64,000 bases of DNA, taken from Mycoplasmatota bacterium. Its GTDB lineage: Bacteria > Bacillota_I > Bacilli_A > MAG-NZ. The stretch covers positions 709,501 through 773,500 of the forward strand of contig CP074575.1 in assembly GCA_018394315.1 (NCBI GenBank), given 5' to 3'. This document shows, in pieces, positions 16,501 through 26,208 of the stretch. The notes under the pieces are model-generated. The model saw only the letters and a list, made by a program, of their open reading frames with translations. It had not been told where the DNA came from and ran no database searches. Within the stretch, counting starts at the first letter, position 1. Each line of letters opens with the position of its first letter. The translations under genes and the position numbers were made by a program.

Positions 16501-17419
16501 TAAATATTCTCCTGTATGGGGAATTGATTATACTTGGGTAACGTATAACGATTATGTAACCTTGACTGAATATGAGGATTATGTTGATGTATCTATAATA
16601 AGAAAAGACTATGATTCAAATGTATCCTTTATTGCAGACTTAAATTTTGGAAGTTCTGTAAATGATTATAAGTTTAATTACAAAATATTAGCAGGTAACA
16701 AAAATGCTTATGCTGAATATGTTGAAGAAGATGCATCTGCTTTAGAGTTTTGTAACTTAAAATCATATGATGTAAGTGATCCAAAGATAGTTCCATTAGA
16801 TCTAACAAAACTTACTAAAGATGATTTAATTGGTGTAATTTCTGATGGAGAGTGCAAGTCTATCGTTGTTGATAAATTGAATGAATATAATGTCGGAATT
16901 GCTAGAGGTAGTAAGATTAAATTTGAAGTAAATGACTTTGGTATGTTTGTAGATAATAATGGAATGATTCTTTATGAAGATTATGAAAAGGATGCTTACT
17001 TCACATTGACTGCTACTATTGAATATACTGGTGGTTTAGTAAAGAGTACTTTAGTTAAAGAGTGGGACTTGGTTATCTTGAGTTCAAAGACACAAGAGGA
17101 GAATGCTATAGAGGACGAAAGTGAATTAGTTGATTACTTGATTGATATTTCTCATAATCAAGGAAGAGATGTTGAAATAGATTTACCAGTTACTGGTTAC
17201 ATTAACTCATCTACAATAACATGGACTCTAAATGAAAGCATTTCTACTATTCCAGATACAATGTATGATGTAAGTAAATTAGCTGACGGAGAGGTAATTA
17301 TATTAACTAATTCAGGATTAGATTCATTGGCGGAAAATCAAAGACTCGTTTTGACAGCTACATCAACTTATGGAAATTATTCGACATCTAAAGTTATCAT
17401 AATTAAACTTAAAGATTAA
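13511..17419 (+). CDS. Giant lipoprotein with FMN-binding-like repeats and Ig-like domains
   Basis: Exported lipoprotein of 1302 residues (lipobox LSAC, Cys20), then an acidic linker (about 25-75). At least four diverged modules share the pattern G-[ST]-Y ... followed by VVVVD-G.G.ISGV (starting near 80, 283, 433 and about 635), reminiscent of FMN_bind/PplA repeats. The first two end in DSIAGVS (239-245) and DSVASVS (404-410), where canonical modules have D-x-x-SGAT; Ser sits in the place of the flavin-linked Thr. From about 790 the protein shows Ig-like beta strands (LKWSSENT, VKWISSDA, ITWTLNES). Function is inferred: a surface flavoprotein or redox scaffold served by the adjacent ApbE. Calling it PplA-like is tentative. 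Confidence 0.7.
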   Translation: MKKIYIFLSLFTVVFVLSACKEKIIDIPIEMQQENEENDPVDKEDTTETPDDKTEDPCDPVIIEVEVPVPVEIERQRKYKPGTYFNSSENSVGTNGYNFVVVVVDGYGDISGVLIDETYSSKRIYADSDGKLYVYVLGNGTTVPNSYRLIDKDLDYNSYPTGMDALTTDDYIVGIHSDEINELSEIQVNETKAYLGNQLDMAGKYTYQKQVEMISEKIITDNTTYGFNLYESGNSIKTDSIAGVSIHISEYLELVQEILDNDARISESDYLLSKDDPIYGIYEPGSYVSYSDKLLVDDSLNFDFSFVVVDDFGVISGVYLDSTSSDTITEGSNSSKGIMKEAYGLGIMAETSPWYAQANALSQQIINNQGIKGIELLRIDPLNGFDDSSIDILETEGRVPLYTDSVASVSVRVDGMLQAVDKTLNSIKYSNYVDGTYYKSNSGENHIFNLLTIKDGEIKSIYIDKVKSVYQAQHSKSNNEYKVFKFIRLFKVNNVTLSASIRVYQDGDDYYSLDDFHYIGSLELDDREKINRDELMNLDTVESDTLVAVPGYYTARIAKDSDYVNLNGWSNYINLITSKFLESNGTDSLLVDEQGLTLYDDMAVFNTTDIVNLVNKTLYSARNIENNLINEVGSTLSDKLADGEYFVNLLPESTGYIKFGYMTVLDGDIISLYFDHTIDNETYSTTLFSSNKLTSNNGLSINEQIVLLMNTIIDNQSTLVNTIIDSYNYTSEETLTSINNLEIFQNDDFKSPIDDYIDIFEMLVREAADEKLVQDANLINEELLNNERYFNNSYFIIDTTEVEYLPLSISNLETSNYYTLKWSSENTKIVDLDINDNGYDVVIDDDIEEDEFITLKLQVFLENTYKIVDTFYYEVPLLTRRDEGIRILNNPEFDLPAAFLLENHTFEFPTSDKVQVKWISSDASVFEDGVTRNINSNKELILTAFVDLNEDGLLDNGEPTKQFNVMVLTEENAIEKVHSAIGLSNIYKYLDKDFRLSKYSPVWGIDYTWVTYNDYVTLTEYEDYVDVSIIRKDYDSNVSFIADLNFGSSVNDYKFNYKILAGNKNAYAEYVEEDASALEFCNLKSYDVSDPKIVPLDLTKLTKDDLIGVISDGECKSIVVDKLNEYNVGIARGSKIKFEVNDFGMFVDNNGMILYEDYEKDAYFTLTATIEYTGGLVKSTLVKEWDLVILSSKTQEENAIEDESELVDYLIDISHNQGRDVEIDLPVTGYINSSTITWTLNESISTIPDTMYDVSKLADGEVIILTNSGLDSLAENQRLVLTATSTYGNYSTSKVIIIKLKD

Positions 17420-17445
17420 GATTCTCGTTATTAGAGAATCTTTTT
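17418..17445 (+). terminator. Terminator after the giant lipoprotein gene
   Basis: Stem GATTCTC/GAGAATC with 7-base loop and five T. Confidence 0.9.
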
Positions 17446-17465
17446 CATTTTTATTGGAAAAGCTA

Positions 17466-17494
17466 TTGCTTCTTTTGATTAATTCGTGTATAAT
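17466..17494 (+). promoter_or_regulatory. Promoter of the ribosomal protein cluster
   Basis: TTGCTT (17466-17471), 17-base spacer, TATAAT (17489-17494), about 120 bases before rpsJ. Confidence 0.7.
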
Positions 17495-17529
17495 TTTTTA
17501 TTGCAGGCGAAGACGTGCAAGGTTGCTGA

Positions 17530-17573
17530 CACACTAGGAAGCGTTGCCTATGCCTAGTGTGATGGGTTTTTTG
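17530..17573 (+). promoter_or_regulatory. Leader hairpin / attenuator before rpsJ
   Basis: A 9-bp perfect stem (CACACTAGG at 17530-17538 with CCTAGTGTG at 17553-17561), 14-base loop, then GGGTTTTTTG. It has the form of an intrinsic terminator inside the 5' leader of the S10 operon, so it is a likely attenuation or feedback site. In E. coli, L4 represses S10 through its leader; whether the same holds here is unknown. Confidence 0.7.
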
Positions 17574-17617
17574 CATCGAGCTAGCTTATTATGATATGAG
17601 CGAAAGGAGTGAAAAAG

Positions 17618-17920
17618 ATGGCAAATAAGATTCGCATTAAATTGAGAGCTTACGATCATGCTTTGATTGATCAGTCTTCAAAAAAGATCGTAGACACTGC
17701 GAAGAAAACGGGTTCTAAGGTGGTTGGTCCAGTACCGTTACCAACTAAAACTGAAATCTTCACGATATTAAGAAGTCCACATGTTAATAAGGATTCTCGT
17801 GAGCAGTTTGAAAGAAGAACTCATAAGCGTATGATTGACATTGTGGATGCGACTCCACAAACAATTGATGCGTTAATGCACTTAGACTTACCGTCTGGTG
17901 TGGAAATTGTAATTAAATAA
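17618..17920 (+). CDS. rpsJ: 30S ribosomal protein S10
   Basis: Small-subunit head protein and, as NusE, an antitermination factor. 100 residues, full length ([18 protein letters not shown]). The ATG at 17618 is preferred over an in-frame GTG at 17609 that overlaps the AAAGGAG ribosome binding site. First gene of the S10-spc-alpha cluster, downstream of the leader hairpin. Confidence 0.98.
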   Translation: MANKIRIKLRAYDHALIDQSSKKIVDTAKKTGSKVVGPVPLPTKTEIFTILRSPHVNKDSREQFERRTHKRMIDIVDATPQTIDALMHLDLPSGVEIVIK

Positions 17921-17937
17921 TATAGGAGGTGTAACTC

Positions 17938-18564
17938 ATGGCTAAAGGAATCTTAGGTAAAAAAGTTGGGATGACACAAATCTTTAATTCTGAAGGTAAG
18001 TTAGTTCCTGTTACTGTTATTGATTGTAATGGTAATGTTGTTTTACAGAAGAAGTCTGTTGAGAATGATGGTTATGAATCTGTTCAAGTTGGTTATGGTG
18101 AAAAAAGCGAAAAAGCTTCTAACAAACCAATGATGGGTCATTTCGAAAAATCTGGATCAACACCTAAGCGCTACCTGAAAGAACTTCGTACAAATGAGAT
18201 GTCTGAGTTCGAAGTAGGTCAGGAGGTGCCTGTTAGCATATTCGCTGATGGTGACTATGTAGACGTTCAAGGTGTTTCAAAAGGGAAAGGGTTCCAAGGT
18301 AGTATCAAACGACACAACCAAAGTAGAGGACCTATGTCTCATGGTTCACATTATCATCGAAGACCTGGTTCAATGGGACCTGTTGCTCCAAACAGAGTAG
18401 CAAAAGGTAAAAAATTACCTGGTCACATGGGAAGTAGAACTATTACTATCCAAAATTTACAAATTGTAAAAGTTGATGCAGACCGCGGATTATTACTAAT
18501 TAAAGGTAATGTTCCAGGTGCCAACAAAACATTTGTAACAATTAAAAACGCAATTAAAAAATAA
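17938..18564 (+). CDS. rplC: 50S ribosomal protein L3
   Basis: Early-assembly 23S rRNA binding protein near the peptidyl transferase centre. 208 residues, full length, starting with [16 protein letters not shown] and containing the conserved RPGSMG segment in the central loop. Ribosome binding site TAGGAGG; second gene of the S10 operon. Confidence 0.98.
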   Translation: MAKGILGKKVGMTQIFNSEGKLVPVTVIDCNGNVVLQKKSVENDGYESVQVGYGEKSEKASNKPMMGHFEKSGSTPKRYLKELRTNEMSEFEVGQEVPVSIFADGDYVDVQGVSKGKGFQGSIKRHNQSRGPMSHGSHYHRRPGSMGPVAPNRVAKGKKLPGHMGSRTITIQNLQIVKVDADRGLLLIKGNVPGANKTFVTIKNAIKK

Positions 18565-18590
18565 GTTTTAACCGGAAAGGAGGATTTACT

Positions 18591-19214
18591 ATGCCTAAGT
18601 TAGCATTGTTAAATCAAGCTGGTGATAAGGTAAAAGATATTACATTAAACGAATCTGTTTTTGGAATCGAACCTAATCAGCAAGTATTATATGATGTTAT
18701 TAAAGCTCAAAGAGCTGCGATGCGTCAGGGAACTCAAAAAGCTAAAACACGCTCTGAAGTTCGTGGTGGTGGTAGAAAACCTTGGCGTCAAAAAGGTACT
18801 GGTCGCGCTAGACAAGGATCTACAAGATCGCCTCAATGGGTTGGCGGAGGAGTTGTATTTGCTCCACAGCCTAGAGACTATGATGTGAAAGTAAATAAAA
18901 AAGTAAAACAGTTAGCTCTTAAATCAGCTTACTCTGCAAAAGTTAGTGATGAAGAAATTCGTGTATTAGACAAATTGGAATTAGCTGAAATCAAAACAAA
19001 GGTGTTCCAAGATGTACTAACTAATATTAATACAACTGGTAGAACATTAGTAATATTAAGTGAAGCTAATGATACTGTTGAATTATCAGGTAGAAATATC
19101 CCTGGTGTTGAAATTAACACATGGGATCACGTAAGTGTATATGATATCCTAAGAGCTCATAATGTAGTTATTACATTTGATGCTGTTAAAAAAGTTGAGG
19201 AGGTGCTTGGATAA
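18591..19214 (+). CDS. rplD: 50S ribosomal protein L4
   Basis: Binds 23S rRNA and lines the exit tunnel; in E. coli it also represses the S10 operon. 207 residues with the tunnel-loop motif GGGRKPWRQKGTGRAR. AAAGGAGG precedes the ATG. The stop overlaps the rplW start by one base. Confidence 0.98.
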   Translation: MPKLALLNQAGDKVKDITLNESVFGIEPNQQVLYDVIKAQRAAMRQGTQKAKTRSEVRGGGRKPWRQKGTGRARQGSTRSPQWVGGGVVFAPQPRDYDVKVNKKVKQLALKSAYSAKVSDEEIRVLDKLELAEIKTKVFQDVLTNINTTGRTLVILSEANDTVELSGRNIPGVEINTWDHVSVYDILRAHNVVITFDAVKKVEEVLG

Positions 19215-19498
19215 TGAAAAGTATTTATGAAGTTTTAAAGCGTCCAATCATCACTGAGAAATCAATGAGTTTAGTTGAAATGGGTAAATATACATTCGAA
19301 GTTGCTCAAGACGCAAATAAAATTGAGATTAAAGATGCCGTTGGAAAATTATTTAACGTAGATGTTGAGAAAGTTAATTTAATTAACGGTAAAGCAAAGA
19401 AAAAAAGAGTAGGTAAACATTCTGGATACACTGCTAAAGTAAAAAAAGCGATTGTTACTATTAAAAAGGGACAATCTATTGACATTTTTGAAATCTAG
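19214..19498 (+). CDS. rplW: 50S ribosomal protein L23
   Basis: Exit-site protein that docks trigger factor and SRP. 94 residues with the conserved KRPIITEKS near the N-terminus. Its ATG overlaps the rplD stop (TAATG), giving translational coupling; GAGGTG inside rplD serves as ribosome binding site. Confidence 0.98.
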   Translation: MKSIYEVLKRPIITEKSMSLVEMGKYTFEVAQDANKIEIKDAVGKLFNVDVEKVNLINGKAKKKRVGKHSGYTAKVKKAIVTIKKGQSIDIFEI

Positions 19499-19515
19499 TA
19501 AAGGAGGAAACAAGA

Positions 19516-20343
19516 ATGGCGATTAAAATCTATAAAGCTACGACTAATGGTAGAAGACATATGACTTCATTAGATTATAAAGAAATCACAACAAATAAAC
19601 CTGAAAAGTCGTTGTTAGCTCCTTTAAGTAAACGTGGGGGACGTAATCATCAAGGTAAGATTACAGTACGTCATCAAGCTGGAGGACATAAGAGAAAGTA
19701 TCGTATCATAGACTTCAAACGTAACAAAGACAACGTTGTTGGTAAAGTTGCGACTATCGAATATGATCCTAACAGAAGCGCTAATATAGCTTTAATTCAT
19801 TATTTAGATGGAGAGAAGAGATATATTATTGCTGCTAAAGGATTAGAAGTAGGTATGGAAGTTGAATCTGGACCTAATGCGGATATCAAGGCTGGTAATG
19901 CATTACCATTAATTAATATCCCAGTTGGTACAACTGTACATAACATTGAGTTATATCCTGGTAGAGGTGGACAATTAGTTAGATCTGCTGGTACCAGTGC
20001 ACAAATTTTAGGACGTGAAGGTAAGTACGTTTTAGTTAGATTAACTTCAGGTGAAGTTAGAAAAATATTAAGTACTTGTCGCGCTACTATCGGAGAAGTT
20101 GGGAATGAATTTCACGAGTTAGTTAATATTGGTAAAGCTGGTAGAAAAAGACACATGGGTATTAAACCTACTGTACGTGGTTCAGTAATGAACCCTGTTG
20201 ATCACCCTCATGGTGGTGGTGAAGGTAGAACACCTATCGGTAGAAAACAACCAGTTACTCCTTGGGGTAAACCAGCATTAGGTAAGAAAACTCGTAAGAA
20301 AAACAAAAAATCATCAAAACTTATCGTTCGTAGACGTAAATAA
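19516..20343 (+). CDS. rplB: 50S ribosomal protein L2
   Basis: Highly conserved 23S rRNA binding protein required for subunit joining and peptidyl transferase assembly. 275 residues, full length; the conserved C-terminal loop [11 protein letters not shown], with the essential His, is present, and the tail is rich in Lys/Arg. Confidence 0.99.
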   Translation: MAIKIYKATTNGRRHMTSLDYKEITTNKPEKSLLAPLSKRGGRNHQGKITVRHQAGGHKRKYRIIDFKRNKDNVVGKVATIEYDPNRSANIALIHYLDGEKRYIIAAKGLEVGMEVESGPNADIKAGNALPLINIPVGTTVHNIELYPGRGGQLVRSAGTSAQILGREGKYVLVRLTSGEVRKILSTCRATIGEVGNEFHELVNIGKAGRKRHMGIKPTVRGSVMNPVDHPHGGGEGRTPIGRKQPVTPWGKPALGKKTRKKNKKSSKLIVRRRK

Positions 20344-20361
20344 CATAAAGGAGGTTATTAT

Positions 20362-20637
20362 ATGGCTCGTTCACTTAAAAAAGGACCATTCGCTGATGCT
20401 CACTTGTTAAAGAAAGTTGAGGCTTTAAACGCTGATAACAAAAAGCAAGTAATTCAGACATGGTCAAGAAGATCCACTGTATTCCCAAGTTTTGTAGGAC
20501 ATACAATCGCAGTTCATAATGGACGCGAACATGTTCCGGTATATATAACTGAAGACATGGTAGGACATAAATTGGGTGAGTTTGCACCGACAAGAACTTA
20601 CCATGGACATATAAAAGATAAGAAAGCTAATAGATAA
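20362..20637 (+). CDS. rpsS: 30S ribosomal protein S19
   Basis: Small-subunit head protein that contacts S13 and the A-site region. 91 residues, typical N-terminus [12 protein letters not shown] and C-terminal [11 protein letters not shown]. Ribosome binding site AAAGGAGG. Confidence 0.98.
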   Translation: MARSLKKGPFADAHLLKKVEALNADNKKQVIQTWSRRSTVFPSFVGHTIAVHNGREHVPVYITEDMVGHKLGEFAPTRTYHGHIKDKKANR

Positions 20638-20651
20638 GGAGGACGAACATT

Positions 20652-20987
20652 GTGGAAGTAAAAGCTTATAAAAAGATGATCCGCATCGCTCCTCGTAAGG
20701 TTAGATTAGTAATCGATCTTGTTCGTGGAAAAGATTGCGGAGAAGCAATTTCAATATTGAGAAATACAAACAAAAGAGCTGCAAAAGATGTTGAAAAATT
20801 AATCGTTAGCGCAATGAATAATGCTGAACACAATAACGATATGGATATCAACAACTTATACGTAAAGACAATCTATGCTAATGAAGGTCCTACTCTAAAA
20901 AGAATTAGACCTAGAGCACGTGGTAGCGCTAGTAGAATCTTAAAGAGAACTAGTAGCATTACTGTGTTCGTAGCAGAGAAAGAGTAA
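20652..20987 (+). CDS. rplV: 50S ribosomal protein L22
   Basis: Exit-tunnel protein with a long beta hairpin. 111 residues. The start is GTG at 20652, set by AAGGAGG about 9 bases upstream; the product begins [20 protein letters not shown]. The hairpin tip segment [10 protein letters not shown] is present. Confidence 0.97.
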   Translation: MEVKAYKKMIRIAPRKVRLVIDLVRGKDCGEAISILRNTNKRAAKDVEKLIVSAMNNAEHNNDMDINNLYVKTIYANEGPTLKRIRPRARGSASRILKRTSSITVFVAEKE

Positions 20988-21000
20988 AGGAGGGAATTCT

Positions 21001-21648
21001 ATGGGTCAAAAGGTAAGTCCTGTTGGACTGCGCGTTGGTGTCATTAGAGATTGGGATGCTAAATGGTTCTTCGATCAAAAAGAAGTTCCTGAAGTACTAC
21101 AAGAAGATTTGCAAATCAGAGATTTGTTATCTGATAAATTTCATAACGCAGCAGTTTCAAAAGTTGTTATCGAAAGAAAATCAAAAGATAAAATTGATAT
21201 TATCTTAAATACGGCTAAGCCTGGTGTTATTATTGGGCAAGATGGGAAAAAGAAATTAGAAGTTGTTAATGAATTAGAAAAACTTACAAACAAATCAGTT
21301 ATGTTGAACATCGTAGAAATTCGCAAACCAGAAGTAGACGCGTTCTTGGTTGCTAGAAACATTGCTGAACAACTAGAAAACCGTGCTTCTTTCAGAAGAG
21401 CACAAAAAGTTGCAATCCAAAGAGCTATCAAAAATGGAGCTTTAGGATGTAAAACTATGGTTTCTGGTCGTTTAGGTGGTGCTGATATGGCAAGAAGCGA
21501 AGGTTACTCTGAAGGTAACGTTCCACTTCATACACTAAGAGCAGACATTGACTATGCACACGCAGAAGCAAACACTACTTATGGAAAATTAGGAATTAAA
21601 GTATGGATCTATAAAGGTGAAGTACTTCCTAAGAAAAAAGGAGAGTAG
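21001..21648 (+). CDS. rpsC: 30S ribosomal protein S3
   Basis: Head protein at the mRNA entry channel, with KH and S3 C-terminal domains. 215 residues, starting [13 protein letters not shown]. The KH GxxG-type loop appears as [20 protein letters not shown] ribosome binding site. Confidence 0.98.
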   Translation: MGQKVSPVGLRVGVIRDWDAKWFFDQKEVPEVLQEDLQIRDLLSDKFHNAAVSKVVIERKSKDKIDIILNTAKPGVIIGQDGKKKLEVVNELEKLTNKSVMLNIVEIRKPEVDAFLVARNIAEQLENRASFRRAQKVAIQRAIKNGALGCKTMVSGRLGGADMARSEGYSEGNVPLHTLRADIDYAHAEANTTYGKLGIKVWIYKGEVLPKKKGE

Positions 21649-21654
21649 TCAATT

Positions 21655-22089
21655 ATGTTAATGCCAAAAAGAACTAAGTATAGAAGACCACATCGCGTTC
21701 CTCATGATAGAGGTGTTGCAAAAGGTGGTAGAGAAGTACAATTTGGTGAATTCGGTATGCAAGCAGTAACTAGTGCTTGGATCACGAATAGACAAATTGA
21801 AGCTGCTCGTGTTGCGATGACAAGATATATGAAACGTCAAGGTCAAGTTTGGATAAAAATATTCCCTCATTTAGCTAAAACTGCAAAACCATTAGAAGTG
21901 AGAATGGGTTCTGGTAAAGGAGCTCCTGACGGATGGGTAGCAGTAGTAAAAAAAGAAAAAGTAATGTTTGAGATTGCGGGAGTGTCTGAAGAAATCGCTA
22001 GAGAAGCGTTTAGATTAGCATCTCATAAATTACCTGTAAAAACAAAGTTTGTAAAAAGAGTAAGTGGTGGTGAAAACAATGAAAGCTAA
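21655..22089 (+). CDS. rplP: 50S ribosomal protein L16
   Basis: Binds near the A-site finger and supports tRNA accommodation. 144 residues, beginning [14 protein letters not shown], the usual L16 start. The end overlaps rpmC by 11 bases, which is common for these two genes. Confidence 0.98.
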   Translation: MLMPKRTKYRRPHRVPHDRGVAKGGREVQFGEFGMQAVTSAWITNRQIEAARVAMTRYMKRQGQVWIKIFPHLAKTAKPLEVRMGSGKGAPDGWVAVVKKEKVMFEIAGVSEEIAREAFRLASHKLPVKTKFVKRVSGGENNES

Positions 22090-22279
22090 TGAAATTAGAA
22101 AAATGAACACTACCGAAATTGAGAAAGAAATCGTTAATTTGAAGAAGGAATTATTCGATTTAAGATTTCAAGCAGCTGTTGGTCAATTAGAAAATACTGC
22201 AAGGCTTTCAAAAATCAAGAAAGATATTGCGAGAATGTACACGATTGTTACTGAGCGTGAGAAAGACATTCGAGTGTAG
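22079..22279 (+). CDS. rpmC: 50S ribosomal protein L29
   Basis: Small exit-site protein, 66 residues, two long helices with the family core [11 protein letters not shown]. The start at 22079 (MKANEIRKM) is chosen over upstream GTG codons because GGTGGTG in rplP gives a ribosome binding site at the right distance and the resulting length is standard. Confidence 0.96.
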   Translation: MKANEIRKMNTTEIEKEIVNLKKELFDLRFQAAVGQLENTARLSKIKKDIARMYTIVTEREKDIRV

Positions 22280-22288
22280 GAGGTACAT

Positions 22289-22549
22289 ATGGAACGTAAT
22301 CAACGTAAAGTATATACTGGAACAGTAGTTTCAGACAAAATGGACAAAACAATTACGGTAGCTGTAGAAACAAAAAGAAAACATAAGTTATACAAAAAGG
22401 CTGTTAAGCAGACAAAAAAATATACTGCTCATGATGAGAACGGTGTTGCTAAAATGGGTGACATTGTTAAAATTATGGAAACTAGACCATTATCTAAAAG
22501 TAAGAGATTTCGTTTAGTTGAAGTAGTAGAAGAAAGTATCGAGATTTAA
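22289..22549 (+). CDS. rpsQ: 30S ribosomal protein S17
   Basis: Primary 16S rRNA binding protein with an OB fold. 86 residues; conserved [14 protein letters not shown] and [11 protein letters not shown]. Nine bases downstream of rpmC with AGGAGG. Confidence 0.98.
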   Translation: MERNQRKVYTGTVVSDKMDKTITVAVETKRKHKLYKKAVKQTKKYTAHDENGVAKMGDIVKIMETRPLSKSKRFRLVEVVEESIEI

Positions 22550-22569
22550 TCTGGAAGGAGGATTCCACT

Positions 22570-22938
22570 ATGATTCAACAAGAATCTAGGTTAAAAGTAG
22601 CTGATAACTCTGGTGCTCGTGAGATTTTAACAATTAAAGTTTTGGGGGGATCAGGTAGACAATACGCTAATATTGGTGATATTATCGTTGCTACTGTTAA
22701 AGCCGCTACTCCTGGTGGTCAAGTGAAAAAGGGAGAAGTAATTAGAGCTGTAATAGTACGCACTAAACATGGATTAAGAAGAAGTGATGGAACATACATC
22801 AAATTTGATGATAATGCGGCAGTAATTATCAGAGAAGACAAAACTCCGCGTGGAACTCGTATCTTCGGTCCTGTAGCAAGAGAATTACGTGAAAAAGAAT
22901 TTATGAAAATCGTTTCTCTAGCTCCTGAAGTGCTATAG
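22570..22938 (+). CDS. rplN: 50S ribosomal protein L14
   Basis: Core large-subunit protein at the subunit interface and binding site for silencing factor RsfS. 122 residues, full length, with [17 protein letters not shown] at the start and the conserved [14 protein letters not shown]. Confidence 0.99.
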   Translation: MIQQESRLKVADNSGAREILTIKVLGGSGRQYANIGDIIVATVKAATPGGQVKKGEVIRAVIVRTKHGLRRSDGTYIKFDDNAAVIIREDKTPRGTRIFGPVARELREKEFMKIVSLAPEVL

Positions 22939-22955
22939 CCTATAAAAGGAGGTTA

Positions 22956-23270
22956 ATGAGAGTGAAAATTAAAAAAGGTGATACTGTAGTTGTACTATCT
23001 GGTAAGGATAAAGGAAAAGTAGCATCGGTGACTAAAGTTTTAGCTAAAAACAATAAAGTTATTGTTGAAGGTGTAAATATTGTTAAAAAACATCAAAAGC
23101 CTTCACAAGCTAATCCTGATGGTGGGATTATTGAGTTCGCTGCACCGATTGACGCATCTAATGTAGCTATTCAAGATCCTAAAACTAAAGAAGCAACTAG
23201 AGTGGGATATAAATTAGTTGATGGAAAAAAAGTTCGCTATGCTAAAAAATCTGGTGAATTATTAAACTAA
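22956..23270 (+). CDS. rplX: 50S ribosomal protein L24
   Basis: Assembly-initiator protein with a KOW motif ([16 protein letters not shown]). 104 residues. The ATG at 22956 follows AAAGGAGG; an in-frame GTG two codons later is less likely. Confidence 0.97.
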   Translation: MRVKIKKGDTVVVLSGKDKGKVASVTKVLAKNNKVIVEGVNIVKKHQKPSQANPDGGIIEFAAPIDASNVAIQDPKTKEATRVGYKLVDGKKVRYAKKSGELLN

Positions 23271-23301
23271 TAAATAATTCAGGAAGGAGGATAAGTGATA
23301 T

Positions 23302-23841
23302 ATGAATCGCTTATTGACTAAATATAATGAAGTTGTTAAACCTGCATTATTTAAAGATTTCAATTATTCTTCTATTATGGAAGTGCCTAAAGTTGACAAA
23401 ATTGTTGTTAACATGGGAGTTGGAGATGCAGTAGCAAATTCAAAAGTGTTAGATGATGCAGTAGCAGAGTTGACACTAATTACCGGTCAAAAGCCAGTAA
23501 TTACAAAAGCAAGAAAATCAATCGCTAACTTCAAAGTACGTGAAGGTTATCCTATTGGATGTAAAGTAACTTTACGCGGAGAAAGAATGTATCAATTCTT
23601 AGATAAGTTAGTGTCAATAGCACTTCCACGTGTTCGTGACTTCCGCGGAATCAGTAAAGATTCATTTGACGGTAGAGGAAATTACACGTTAGGTGTTAAA
23701 GAACAGTTAATCTTTAATGAAATTGATTATGATAAAATTAAAAAAATCAGAGGTATGGACATCGTAATAGTAACGACGGCTAAATCTGATGAAGAAGGAA
23801 GAGCTGTATTGGCTCAATTAGGAATGCCGTTTAAGAAATAA
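23302..23841 (+). CDS. rplE: 50S ribosomal protein L5
   Basis: Binds 5S rRNA and forms a bridge to S13. 179 residues with the conserved [17 protein letters not shown] and the C-terminal [13 protein letters not shown]-like segment. GAAGGAGG upstream. Confidence 0.98.
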   Translation: MNRLLTKYNEVVKPALFKDFNYSSIMEVPKVDKIVVNMGVGDAVANSKVLDDAVAELTLITGQKPVITKARKSIANFKVREGYPIGCKVTLRGERMYQFLDKLVSIALPRVRDFRGISKDSFDGRGNYTLGVKEQLIFNEIDYDKIKKIRGMDIVIVTTAKSDEEGRAVLAQLGMPFKK

Positions 23842-23853
23842 GGAGGAGAAATA

Positions 23854-24039
23854 ATGGCTAAGAAATCGTTAAAAGTTAAAGCTCAGCGACAAGCAAAGTT
23901 CTCTTCTAGAGCTTATACGCGCTGTGTAAGATGTGGTAGACCACATTCAGTAATTCGCAAATTCGGAATCTGCCGTATTTGTTTTAGAGAATTGGCTTAT
24001 AAAGGTCAATTACCTGGTGTAAGAAAAGCCAGCTGGTAA
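23854..24039 (+). CDS. rpsZ: 30S ribosomal protein S14, zinc-binding type
   Basis: Small S14 form of 61 residues with two CxxC pairs, CVRCGRPH and CRIC, that bind Zn2+. This is the zinc-dependent paralogue (type Z) usual in the spc operon of Bacillota. No zinc-free copy is in the window. Confidence 0.97.
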   Translation: MAKKSLKVKAQRQAKFSSRAYTRCVRCGRPHSVIRKFGICRICFRELAYKGQLPGVRKASW

Positions 24040-24084
24040 AAAATCCAAAATATTCTCAAAGATTTTGGGAAGGAGGCAAAATTT

Positions 24085-24483
24085 ATGGTAATGACAGATC
24101 CTATCGCAGATATGCTTACTCGTATTCGTAATGGTAATCAAATGCGCCATGAAGTAGTTGAAATGCCTGGTTCTAAAATGAAATTAAGAGTTTTAGAAGT
24201 AATGAAAAACGAAGGTTTTATCAAAGACGTAGAATTTGTATCAGACGATAAACAGGGAACTATCAAAGTTCATTTAAAGTATTCAAATACTCATGAAAGA
24301 GTTATTAAAGGGTTAAAGAGAATTTCTAAACCCGGATTAAGAGTTTATGCAACACATAATGATATACCGAAAGTTTTAAACGGGTTAGGTGTAGCAATCC
24401 TTTCTACTTCGAAAGGTGTATTAACAGGTAAAGATGCTAAACACCAACAAATTGGTGGAGAAGTATTAGCCTACATTTGGTAA
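24085..24483 (+). CDS. rpsH: 30S ribosomal protein S8
   Basis: 16S rRNA central-domain binder; in E. coli it represses the spc operon. 132 residues with [14 protein letters not shown] and the C-terminal ISTSKGVLT-type motif. AAGGAGG at 24071-24077 favours the ATG at 24085 over the next one at 24091. Confidence 0.97.
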   Translation: MVMTDPIADMLTRIRNGNQMRHEVVEMPGSKMKLRVLEVMKNEGFIKDVEFVSDDKQGTIKVHLKYSNTHERVIKGLKRISKPGLRVYATHNDIPKVLNGLGVAILSTSKGVLTGKDAKHQQIGGEVLAYIW

Positions 24484-24502
24484 ATATTAAGGAGGTACTC
24501 AT

Positions 24503-25036
24503 ATGAGTCGTATTGGTAAGAAACCGGTTATGCTTCCTGAAGGTGTTACTGTAACTATAGATGGTCAAACAGTTACGGTGAAGGGACCTAAGGGTGAGTT
24601 AACAAGAGAGTTTCATAAAGATATGAAAATAACGCAAGAAGACAATAGTATAGTTGTTGCGAGACCTTCTGATTCTAAATTCCATAAAACGTTTCACGGA
24701 ACTACTAGATCATTATTAAATGGAATGGTTATAGGTGTTTCTGAAGGGTATAAAAAAGAATTAGTAATCAAAGGTGTAGGTTACCGTGCACAATTACAAG
24801 GTACAAAATTAGTACTTAGTGCTGGTTACTCTCATCCAGTGGAAATGGAGATTCCAAAAGGTATTACCTTGGAAGTACCAAAACCACTGAGTATTATTGT
24901 TTTAGGTATTAATAAAGAATTAGTTGGTGAATTTGCAGCGAATATTCGCGCGGTTCGTAAACCAGAACCATATCTAGGAAAAGGTATTAGATATGTAGAC
25001 GAGTATGTTCGTCGTAAAGAAGGTAAAAGAGCGTAG
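24503..25036 (+). CDS. rplF: 50S ribosomal protein L6
   Basis: Large-subunit protein near the factor-binding site. 177 residues, starting MSRIGKKPV; the conserved C-terminal [11 protein letters not shown] is present. Confidence 0.98.
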   Translation: MSRIGKKPVMLPEGVTVTIDGQTVTVKGPKGELTREFHKDMKITQEDNSIVVARPSDSKFHKTFHGTTRSLLNGMVIGVSEGYKKELVIKGVGYRAQLQGTKLVLSAGYSHPVEMEIPKGITLEVPKPLSIIVLGINKELVGEFAANIRAVRKPEPYLGKGIRYVDEYVRRKEGKRA

Positions 25037-25051
25037 GAAGGAGTAATCTAG

Positions 25052-25402
25052 ATGATTAAGAAATTTGATCGAAACGGAAGTCGAATGAAAAGACGTAGAC
25101 GTATTAGAGGTAAAATCTCTGGAACTCCAAGTGTTCCAAGATTATCTATATTTCGTTCAAACACAAATATTTTCGCACAAGTTATTGATGACGAGAATGG
25201 TGTTACATTAGCAAGCGCTTCAAGTTTAAAACTGGAAAACGGTGCAAACATTGAGGGTGCTAAGGAAGTTGGAACTTTAGTTTCTAAAGTTGCATCTGAA
25301 AAAGGAATTACAAAAGTTGTATTTGACCGCAGCGGTTATCTATATCACGGTCGTGTAAAAGCTTTAGCTGAAGCTGCTCGCGAAGCCGGATTAGAATTCT
25401 AA
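25052..25402 (+). CDS. rplR: 50S ribosomal protein L18
   Basis: 5S rRNA binding protein, 116 residues. Basic N-terminal region ([13 protein letters not shown]) and conserved [14 protein letters not shown] and [16 protein letters not shown] are visible. AAGGAG upstream. Confidence 0.98.
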   Translation: MIKKFDRNGSRMKRRRRIRGKISGTPSVPRLSIFRSNTNIFAQVIDDENGVTLASASSLKLENGANIEGAKEVGTLVSKVASEKGITKVVFDRSGYLYHGRVKALAEAAREAGLEF

Positions 25403-25416
25403 GGAGGTTTACTTTA

Positions 25417-26013
25417 ATGGAAGAAAATAAGAAACAAGCAACTCCAGAAACTAAAAACCGCAACGAAAGAAAACCTTTTGATAAAAATCAAAAGAGGAGA
25501 CCTAGAAGAAACAATCGCCGTAGACCTGTTGTTAAACAATTTGAAGAACGAGTTGTATCAATCAACCGTGTAACAAAAGTTGTTAAAGGTGGGCGTCGTT
25601 TCAGATTCGCTGCGTTAGTAGTTATCGGAGATAAGAAAGGTCAAGTTGGATTTGGTACTGGGAAAGCTCAAGAAGTGCCAGATGCAATTAAAAAGGCTAT
25701 CGAAGCTGCAAAAAGAAATTTAATTAGAGTACCTATGGTAGGGGCTACTATTCCTCATGAATATACATGTCGCTACGGTGCAGGGAGAGTATTATTAAAA
25801 CCTGCTAGCCCAGGTACTGGTGTTATTGCTGGTGGTCCAGTGCGTGCCGTATTAGAATTAGCTGGAATTCAAGATATCTTAAGTAAGTCTTTAGGTTCTA
25901 ACACTCCAATTAATATGGTTAGAGCAACTCATAAGGGATTAAGTGAATTAAGAACTAGAGAATCAGTTGCTGCTCTAAGAGGAAAGCAACCTGAGGAAAT
26001 TAGAGGATATTAA
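25417..26013 (+). CDS. rpsE: 30S ribosomal protein S5
   Basis: Protein of the decoding region, affecting accuracy. 198 residues, longer than the usual ~166 because of a Lys/Arg/Asn-rich N-terminal extension of about 40 residues before the domain starts at [18 protein letters not shown]. The rest is standard. rpmD starts one base after its stop. Confidence 0.97.
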   Translation: MEENKKQATPETKNRNERKPFDKNQKRRPRRNNRRRPVVKQFEERVVSINRVTKVVKGGRRFRFAALVVIGDKKGQVGFGTGKAQEVPDAIKKAIEAAKRNLIRVPMVGATIPHEYTCRYGAGRVLLKPASPGTGVIAGGPVRAVLELAGIQDILSKSLGSNTPINMVRATHKGLSELRTRESVAALRGKQPEEIRGY

Positions 26014-26014
26014 G

Positions 26015-26194
26015 ATGGCTCAATTACATATTAAATTAGTGAGATCTACAATTGGATATCCAAAAAATCAAAAATTAACGGCAAAAGCATTAGGGTTAAC
26101 AAAAATGAATAAGACAGTTGTCAAAGTTGACAACCCTCAAGTAAGAGGTATGATAAAAACAATTTCTCATTTAGTAGAAGTAGAAGAGAAATAG
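26015..26194 (+). CDS. rpmD: 50S ribosomal protein L30
   Basis: Small large-subunit protein, 59 residues (starts [26 protein letters not shown] follows). It sits between rpsE and rplO as in other bacteria, and its ATG is one base after the rpsE stop. GAGG within the end of rpsE is the likely ribosome binding site. Confidence 0.97.
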   Translation: MAQLHIKLVRSTIGYPKNQKLTAKALGLTKMNKTVVKVDNPQVRGMIKTISHLVEVEEK

Positions 26195-26208
26195 AAGGAG
26201 GTTCCAAT

